Source: Clostridiales bacterium UBA3259
Lineage (GTDB): Bacteria; Bacillota_A; Clostridia; Oscillospirales; Oscillospiraceae
Reading direction: 5' to 3'
NCBI GenBank assembly: GCA_002362625.1
Contig: DEUP01000043.1
Span: 34,091 to 91,537, forward strand
DNA: 57,447 bases
Shown here: in pieces, positions 52,850-57,447 of the stretch
Position numbering within the stretch: the stretch's first letter is position 1
How the letters are laid out: every line of letters begins with the position of its first letter
The notes under the pieces: generated by a model
Database searches by the model: none
Told to the model about the DNA's origin: nothing
Seen by the model: the letters and a program-made list of their open reading frames with translations, nothing else
Made by a program: the position numbers and the translations under genes

Positions 52850-53277
52850 TTCGTCAAGCCTCCTTCGCTTCGGTTCATTTCATTCAAAATTATAGTCGGA
52901 GTAGCAAAACGGGCGAACGCCGTCAATGGTCAAGATGAACGGCTGCGCCGCCATTGACAGCGCCTGTCCGTTTCGCTTTTTGGCAGGCAAGGCGGCGGTT
53001 GCCGCCGATTTCCATTTGGAAAATGGCGCTTGCTAACATGGGAAACGGAGAATAGCAAGCACAGCAAGTGTAGCTACACTTGCGAAAACCGGCGTGGTAC
53101 GACCGGGATTTCCTTGCAGAATAGCAAGCAAATCCGGTGAGTACCCACACCGGAGCTTGCCATTCTGGCAAGCAATGCACGGCGGTACCCACTCGTGCAA
53201 AAACTTGTTGGGCAACATCCCAAACCCTTTAACAATTTCGGAGAAATTGGCTGCGCACTGGTAGTGCTGAACACTTA
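52850..53277. other. Highly structured intergenic zone in the mobile element
   Basis: No convincing gene. Inverted repeats are dense: GTCAATGG (52922)/CCATTGAC (52951), a perfect 20-bp palindrome at 53064-53083 (GCAAGTGTAGCTACACTTGC), nested arms GCAAGC...GCTTGC with CCGGTG...CACCGG inside at 53124-53160, and TTGCCA/TGGCAA just after. AGAATAGCAAGCA recurs at 53050 and 53119. A minus-strand TATAAT (52894-52889) with TTCGCC at 17 bp may serve the gene at 52849. Possible roles are a transfer origin, an attachment region or a regulator site. Confidence 0.5.
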
Positions 53278-53433
53278 TTACTTCCCTTTCATAAGCGCAT
53301 ACAAAAAACCAACAATACTGTTTTTCCGTGGTCTATATCTGCGAGGATTTTTATAGTAGGTCTTTTTAACCTTGCCTCCGTAACCATTGCTAACCCATCG
53401 TTCTTTTTTACTGATATATTTTCTTTTTCTCAT
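53278..53433 (-). CDS. Small basic protein, 51 residues
   Basis: Encodes 51 residues, with a very basic first half (MRKRKYISKKERW, KVKKTYYKNPRRYRPRK) and a short hydrophobic end. GAGGT lies five bases before the ATG. It begins 33 bases after the stop of the 188-residue gene and so may be the last gene of that cassette. A nucleic-acid-binding role is plausible from charge only. No known family was recognised. Confidence 0.5.
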   Translation of the reverse strand: MRKRKYISKKERWVSNGYGGKVKKTYYKNPRRYRPRKNSIVGFLYALMKGK

Positions 53434-53466
53434 GGAAGACCTCATACATTATACAGCTCTAAGTCA

Positions 53467-54033
53467 TCAAGCGTGACTTTCTATGTAACGAATAACTTTA
53501 TTGACATACTCGCTGCATTCTGGTGTACCAGCATACCAAATATTTGCTTGTCCAAAGCCAATTCCGTCTTGCCTTGCTCGTGGAACAACAAATGTTCTTT
53601 GATCTTCCGGCAGTAAAAATCCATCTTTTCTATCTGCTTGGATGTTGAAAAATCTACCATTGTAAAATGGTCTGCGCCTAAATACAGTTGCATTTTTATA
53701 CCAACCGACAATTACTGTTTGGCCGTTTTCAGGCTTGGCACAGAAGACAACCAAAACATCATCAAGATATGTCTTTCCCTTTGCGAAAGGATCAATTCTT
53801 TCAATATGTAAAGAGTTGTATGTGTTAGTTGCGATACCTTCTTCGTAGCCAATACGATACTTAGTTTCTACAAATCCCCTGTATTGTCCATCGGCACATT
53901 CTTCAAAATTATGCTTTTCATAAGCATCGTGCATTTTTGCAACATAGGCTCCGCCGTTTTTCGGAGCAACCCTGTCAAGACGCGTGTTGTAGTACGGCAA
54001 GTACGAAATATTGCAAAACAAAATGCGTATCAC
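53467..54033 (-). CDS. Unrecognised 188-residue protein of the mobile cassette
   Basis: A soluble 188-residue protein with no signal or membrane segment. It opens MIRILFCNISYLPYY and has a central beta-rich run VLVVFCAKPENGQTVIVGWYKNATVFRR. The VGWYKNATV segment recalls N-terminal domains seen with some HNH-type restriction endonucleases, but that memory is weak and no catalytic motif is visible. The GTG at 54033 follows GGAGGG and lies three bases after the regulator stop, so the two genes are coupled. AT-rich codon use sets it apart from the host genes. Confidence 0.65.
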   Translation of the reverse strand: MIRILFCNISYLPYYNTRLDRVAPKNGGAYVAKMHDAYEKHNFEECADGQYRGFVETKYRIGYEEGIATNTYNSLHIERIDPFAKGKTYLDDVLVVFCAKPENGQTVIVGWYKNATVFRRRPFYNGRFFNIQADRKDGFLLPEDQRTFVVPRARQDGIGFGQANIWYAGTPECSEYVNKVIRYIESHA

Positions 54034-54036
54034 AAT

Positions 54037-54786
54037 TTAGCCCTCCTTCTGTATTCTTTCCCGTACATATTCCTCAGTTAATTCGATATACCCCCAACCA
54101 TTTCTGACTATGCCAGCCCATTCAAGAATGGCAACCAAAGCAAATGTTGGGTCAAAACAACTTTCCCCCGTAGTTTTTCCAAAATAGTTCTTCATAATTG
54201 CTCCGGCAACTGTTGTTTCTTCACACCCTGGATCGCCAAGTCTTCTCCGTCCATATCCCTTTTTTGCCTTGCCGCCCTGTGATTCCAACAATTCAGTAAT
54301 AACATCAAAAACTGAGTATTCATAATCTAAAATTTCATCGCAGGAGAACTTTTCCTCATCCACGATGCGAAGAACATACTCTTTCCCCTTGTATGTGCGG
54401 ACAGTGGCTAAGCCGTTACAACTTATCAGTTTTGCTTTAACAATATCGGATGCTTTGCTACTTTGAGGATCTATTTTCCATGTGCTTGTATCAATATCTT
54501 CAACAGAATAAGGCTGTACATTATCCACCAGATTCATTGCAACAAGCAAATCATTTAGTTTCTTTTTCGCGGCAGGGTATGATATCCCTTGCTCCGTTTG
54601 TAGTGATTTAAGATTTCCTTGATTCTTCAAAAAAGATAATAGAAAAGAGATTTGCTCATCTGAAAGCTTATCAAAGACACTAACTTCAAAATCTTTCTTG
54701 ATTTCCAAGCCGCAACTGCCACATTGTAATGTGGAAATATGAAGCTCTCCACCGCAAGACGGGCAAGAGGAAATAAGATTATACAT
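54037..54786 (-). CDS. Zinc-ribbon/HTH regulator (DUF2089-like) with extra C-terminal domain
   Basis: A 249-residue protein. Residues 7-30 make a zinc ribbon (SCPSCGGELHISTLQCGSCG), followed by a helix-turn-helix region with KLSDEQISFLLSFLKNQGNLKSLQ, the DUF2089 pattern. About 120 further residues form a C-terminal domain ending FALVAILEWAGIVRNGWGYIELTEEYV, which looks like a small winged-helix fold and contains a basic GKAKKGYGRRRLG stretch. The ATG at 54786 follows GGAGG. A near-perfect promoter overlapped by a palindrome stands upstream, suggesting autoregulation. It heads a cassette with the 188- and 51-residue genes. Confidence 0.75.
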   Translation of the reverse strand: MYNLISSCPSCGGELHISTLQCGSCGLEIKKDFEVSVFDKLSDEQISFLLSFLKNQGNLKSLQTEQGISYPAAKKKLNDLLVAMNLVDNVQPYSVEDIDTSTWKIDPQSSKASDIVKAKLISCNGLATVRTYKGKEYVLRIVDEEKFSCDEILDYEYSVFDVITELLESQGGKAKKGYGRRRLGDPGCEETTVAGAIMKNYFGKTTGESCFDPTFALVAILEWAGIVRNGWGYIELTEEYVRERIQKEG

Positions 54787-54805
54787 ACGGACACCTCCAC
54801 CTAAA

Positions 54806-54839
54806 ATTATAATCAACTATCGCAAAATTGTCAATAGTT
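54806..54839 (-). promoter_or_regulatory. Promoter and palindromic operator of the mobile cassette
   Basis: On the minus strand TTGACA (54834-54829) and TATAAT (54811-54806) have a 17-bp spacer. A 25-bp partial palindrome AACTATCGC...TCAATAGTT (54815-54839, 9 of 12 pairs) covers the spacer and the -35. A repressor bound there would block transcription. Confidence 0.7.
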
Positions 54840-55010
54840 AGTATTGAATTATATTATTCTAATTTAAGGAAGAGAGATTGCCTTGTAACTGTTCTTAAGT
54901 TTTTCAGACCAAAATCATTTGTTGCGTATTTGGTAAAGTTATCCACCCCGGAGCGAAACAATTTCGCCAAATCGTTTTTCGGTCCCGTCAAGATTTATGC
55001 GCAAAATTAT

Positions 55011-56282
55011 TTGCAGGCTCCGGCTGAGTGAAGTCAGCCGGCAATAGAGGCATCGTCCAGAACTGCCTCCAAGTGCTTCATGTTCATGTATTTCTTGCTA
55101 CCCCACTGGGTGCCCGCCACATGGCGCAGCCTCGCGCAGACCAGCATCAGGGCGGAGTTGCCATCGGGGAATGTCCCCACCACCCGCGTCCTGCGGCGGA
55201 TCTCACGGTTCAGCCGCTCGATCACGTTGTTGGTGCGGATGCGCGTCCAGTGCTCGCTGGGAAAATCGCAGTAGGTCAGTGTCTCCTCAATGCCGTCCTC
55301 GACCTTTTTGGCGGCCTCCTTCAGCTTCATGGCGCGCAACTCGGCGACCACGGCTTTCGCCTTCTCGCAGGACGCCTTCTTGCTCTCCTGGGCGTGGATC
55401 GCCTTGAGCATTTTCGCTACAATTTTGACCTTGGATTTGGGCACAACAGAGAAAACGTTGCGGTAAAAATGCACCGTGCAGCGCTGATATTTGGCGTCCG
55501 GAAACACCTCGCCCACGGCCTCCAGCATCCCCATGCACTTGTCCCCAACGATGAGCTTTACGCCGTCCAGGCCGCGTCCGCGAAGCCACTGGAAGAAACT
55601 GACCCAGCTGGCCTTGTCCTCTTTCATGCCCTCGGCGGCGCCCAAAACCTCACGAAAACCGTCCTCATTGACCGCAATCGCCACCAAAACAGCTACATTT
55701 TCATACTCTCCGCCCCAGTTGCGGCGCAGGTAGATACCGTCCACGTAGACGTATGGATAGCGTCCACCCTGTAACGGGCGGTTGCGCCAGTCCTCGATGT
55801 GAACGTAGGCTTTCTTGTTCAGCTCGCTGATGGTGGCGGGCGAGACCTTGCTGCCCCACAGCGCCTCGGTGATGTCCTCCACACGGCGCACGGAGACGCC
55901 CGCCAGGTACATCTCGATGAGGGCCTCCTCCACGCTGCTCTCCCGGCGGCGATACCGCTCGATGATGGCCGTCTCGAAGGACACGCCCTTGAGCCGGGGC
56001 ATATGGAGCGTGACGTCGCCGGAAGTCGTAGTGAGATTGCGGTCATAGTGGCCGCTGCGGTAGCCCTGACGGGCCTCGCTGCGCTCGTAGCGCGCCGCCT
56101 GCGTCAGCGACTCCGCCTCTTTTTCCAGCAGCTCGTTCAGGGTTTCCTCCACGCTGCCGCGAACCAATTCCTTGATTTGACTCTTGATTACTTCCTCGTT
56201 TAGCTGTACAATTTTCTCGGACATAGTTTGCTGTCTCCTTTCAGAATGGTGTGTCGTGACTTCATTCTACCAGAGCCTGCAA
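55011..56282 (-). mobile_element. IS256-family insertion sequence
   Basis: A 1,272-bp element with 26-bp ends beginning TTGCAGGCTC on the left (55011-55036) and the complement on the right (56257-56282), about four mismatches. It carries one mutator-type transposase gene. The stop codon of the transposase falls within the left end. No matching 8-9 bp target duplication is visible at the flanks, which suggests an old insertion or later rearrangement. Confidence 0.88.
55034..56224 (-). CDS. IS256-family (mutator type) transposase
   Basis: A 396-residue transposase. The DDE core is seen in YVYVDGIYLRRNWGGEYE (first Asp), LIVGDKCMGMLEAVGEVFPDAKYQRCTVHFYRNVF with the second Asp and the C-x2-H block, and TNNVIERLNREIRRRTRVVG with the Glu. 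These are the Transposase_mut hallmarks, and the gene is full length. The ATG at 56224 follows AAAGGAGACAG. The GC content is higher than in the flanking DNA. Confidence 0.93.
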   Translation of the reverse strand: MSEKIVQLNEEVIKSQIKELVRGSVEETLNELLEKEAESLTQAARYERSEARQGYRSGHYDRNLTTTSGDVTLHMPRLKGVSFETAIIERYRRRESSVEEALIEMYLAGVSVRRVEDITEALWGSKVSPATISELNKKAYVHIEDWRNRPLQGGRYPYVYVDGIYLRRNWGGEYENVAVLVAIAVNEDGFREVLGAAEGMKEDKASWVSFFQWLRGRGLDGVKLIVGDKCMGMLEAVGEVFPDAKYQRCTVHFYRNVFSVVPKSKVKIVAKMLKAIHAQESKKASCEKAKAVVAELRAMKLKEAAKKVEDGIEETLTYCDFPSEHWTRIRTNNVIERLNREIRRRTRVVGTFPDGNSALMLVCARLRHVAGTQWGSKKYMNMKHLEAVLDDASIAG

Positions 56283-56719
56283 GCTATGTCTTCTTTTATG
56301 CTCTTTTCAATTTGCGCAAGTTATTGTACATTATCCGTTTTTCTCGAATCTGTGAAATAAATATGCCGAAAAGTAAGTATTGTAACGCTTCTAAATTCTT
56401 TCGCGCCGATGGGGTAAGGCGGATATACCCGCATTTGTACTAAGCTATACAGAGCAGAAAACAAGCGTTTTTCGACCCTTAAACGCATAAAAACAGGCGG
56501 CATCCAACCGAAGTTGAATGTCGCCTGTTTTGTCCAATCCTGTCTGACAGATGCCGATTTTGTAGTTTTCTCAAATTACTGTCTTATCGGCACACGGCAA
56601 ACGCCCTTGCTTTTTTTGATATACAATGGAATTCACCGTCTGAAGCATTGAAAAGCCTATGTCCTCTAATGCAGGCAAGTTGGCGGCATCAGGGAAGTTT
56701 GCTTAACAGCATTTGCTTA
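56283..56719. other. Gene-poor AT-rich stretch with a terminator
   Basis: No convincing gene on either strand. A strong imperfect hairpin lies at 56490-56531 (see separate entry). The sequence around 56283-56480 has several short frames that look random. Confidence 0.5.
56490..56531. terminator. Bidirectional hairpin terminator
   Basis: Arms AAAACAGGCGGCATCCAAC and GTTGAATGTCGCCTGTTTT with a few non-Watson-Crick positions. T runs occur on both sides (TGTTTTGTCC and the complement of ATAAAAAC). Confidence 0.65.
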
Positions 56720-57019
56720 TTATACGATCGATACCTCTACCGTCACATCGGAAAGGGGGAAGGTACAGCAGGGATGGATATAGCCATGGTCCTGATCTCC
56801 TTCTCTGCGATGCTCCAAATGCCTGGGACAGTAGACTTCACCGGAAAGCAGTCGGGAATGACACCAGCCGCATTCACCGCTTCGGCAATGAGCAGGCGCA
56901 GCAATCCCATTTTTCTCCAGCGATTGGAGAATGGTGTCTTCCGTGCTGGCAGTCATCATACGTTCCTCTCCACAGATCCGAACGGTGATTTTTACAGTAA
57001 TGCGGAAATTGCGGTATAA
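56720..57019 (-). pseudogene. 2Fe-2S ferredoxin domain fragment
   Basis: The frame reads KITVRICGEER, then ILQSLEKNGIAAPAHCRSGECGWCHSRLLSGEVYCP, and ends at 56720. The C-x4-C-x2-C motif plus a later Cys pair is that of plant-type [2Fe-2S] ferredoxin domains at the C-terminus of flavin reductases. Homology begins upstream of the first ATG (56959), where the frame is open back to a stop at 57020-57022 but has no start codon. It is therefore probably the detached tail of a longer reductase gene, now cut off, although a short domain from 56959 could still be made. Confidence 0.55.
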
Positions 57020-57020
57020 T
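56991..57020 (+). promoter_or_regulatory. Promoter of the LysR fragment
   Basis: TTTACA at 56991-56996 and TATAAT at 57015-57020 with an 18-bp spacer; AAAGGGG precedes the ATG at 57041. It overlaps the 5' part of the ferredoxin fragment on the other strand. Confidence 0.6.
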
Positions 57021-57040
57021 CAATCAAAGGGGTGACACTT

Positions 57041-57442
57041 ATGCAGATACAGACCATTGGTGCTTTTGTAATGCTCTGCGAGGAAAGGAGTATTTCAAAG
57101 TGTGCGGAAAGGCTCCATATCAGCCAGCAAGGGCTCAGTCGTCAAATCAAGGCTATGGAAAACGAGGCTGGGGTAACGCTGTTCCTCCGTACCAACAAAG
57201 GTGTAGCACCCACCCGTGAGGGGATGCTTCTGCTTCCGAAGTTTCGCAAGGCATGGGAGAGCTTGCCGGGACGCATATTTACATCCCCGATGAAAGTCAT
57301 CGGATGCACCAGCGTTTTGAAGCCAATTGGCCAGAGATCTATCGTTCGGTTATCATTGATTTTATCCACGGTAAATTGCAAGTTCAAGTTGGACACCCAA
57401 CGGCAGAAAAATGAGTTCCATCATAGCCACAGTTTTGGTTGA
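57041..57442 (+). pseudogene. LysR family regulator, truncated and joined to foreign sequence
   Basis: Residues 1-70 are a normal LysR helix-turn-helix: MQIQTIGAFVMLCEERSISKCAERLHISQQGLSRQIKAME and TNKGVAPTREGMLLL. After about residue 72 (near 57255) the LysR pattern stops and the frame runs through unrelated codons to a stop at 57442. In another frame that DNA encodes the tail described in the next entry. The effector-binding domain is missing, so no normal regulator is made. Confidence 0.7.
57253..57414 (+). pseudogene. C-terminal fragment of an unrelated protein, possibly an alpha/beta hydrolase
   Basis: In the +1 frame relative to the LysR head, 54 codons read GTHIYIPDESHRMHQRF, then PEIYRSVIIDFIHGK and a stop. 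The spacing of the His in ESH and the IDFI helix recalls the last part of alpha/beta hydrolases. It begins just where LysR homology ends, which points to a deletion that joined two genes. Confidence 0.4.
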
Positions 57443-57447
57443 AGCGT

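Noticed and set aside
52923..53274. Several 60-90 codon minus-strand frames in the structured zone
   Set aside because: They overlap one another in different frames, lack ribosome sites and follow the palindromes; structure explains the sequence better.
54828..55031. A 67-codon plus-strand frame running into the IS256 end
   Set aside because: No ribosome site, overlaps the cassette promoter region, ends inside the insertion sequence, and shows no family pattern.

Overview
The window looks like a chromosomal segment of a GC-rich, low-oxygen Firmicute, most likely a gut member of the Oscillospiraceae (Clostridia). That placement is inference from the gene set and style: a T-box leader, a preQ1 riboswitch, sigma-A promoters of the TTGACA-17-TATAAT type, lipoproteins with LAAC/LAGC lipoboxes, LeuA of the long yeast-like type, and a GH94 sugar phosphorylase. 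No rRNA, tRNA or CRISPR array was seen.

Layout. 1-5110: tail of an M18 aminopeptidase, the branched-chain amino acid carrier BrnQ, a small membrane protein, a queuosine-precursor transporter (queT) under a preQ1-I-like riboswitch, and a MATE exporter. 5161-18568: the branched-chain amino acid block, with ilvE on its own promoter, then a T-box leader and a long collinear operon ilvA-leuA-leuC-leuD-leuB-ilvB-ilvN-ilvC-ilvD, ending in a coupled DUF815-type ATPase; plsC follows. 19568-26842: a MacAB-like exporter made of two unlike adaptors, one ATPase and one permease, plus a membrane-anchored leucine-rich repeat protein. The second adaptor carries five regular Cys-x-His-x6-Cys-x2-Cys units inserted between the two helices of its coiled-coil hairpin; this is the most unusual protein feature in the window.

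26845-40590: ridA driven by a repeat-borne promoter, a lipoprotein, a MoxR/VWA pair, an ABC importer of the TrpXYZ type, an alanine/glycine:Na+ symporter, a YdcF protein, and a phosphate operon (NptA-PhoU fusion, phoB, phoR) behind PHO-box-like direct repeats. 40591-50169: an iron-sulfur aldo/keto reductase, a carbohydrate ABC importer with a LacI regulator, a divergent GH94 cellobiose-phosphorylase-like gene and a beta-phosphoglucomutase. A family of small hairpin-forming inverted-repeat elements (MITE-like) is scattered through this part.

50170-57447: accessory DNA that is more AT-rich. It holds a large serine recombinase with a small acidic partner, a highly structured intergenic zone, and a three-gene cassette: a zinc-ribbon/HTH regulator with a palindromic operator in its own promoter, an unrecognised 188-aa protein and a 51-aa basic protein. 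It also holds an IS256-family insertion sequence and a graveyard of gene fragments (a 2Fe-2S ferredoxin domain, and a LysR head joined to an unrelated tail).

How the genes work together. BrnQ, IlvE and the ilv/leu operon cover uptake, synthesis and transamination of Ile, Leu and Val; RidA would clear the reactive enamine/imine made by IlvA. Phosphate uptake and its sensor-regulator are one transcription unit. The sugar importer, LacI regulator and phosphorylase form a disaccharide utilisation locus. The mobile cassette is the best candidate for an undescribed regulatory or defence-like module, but its function cannot be read from sequence alone.
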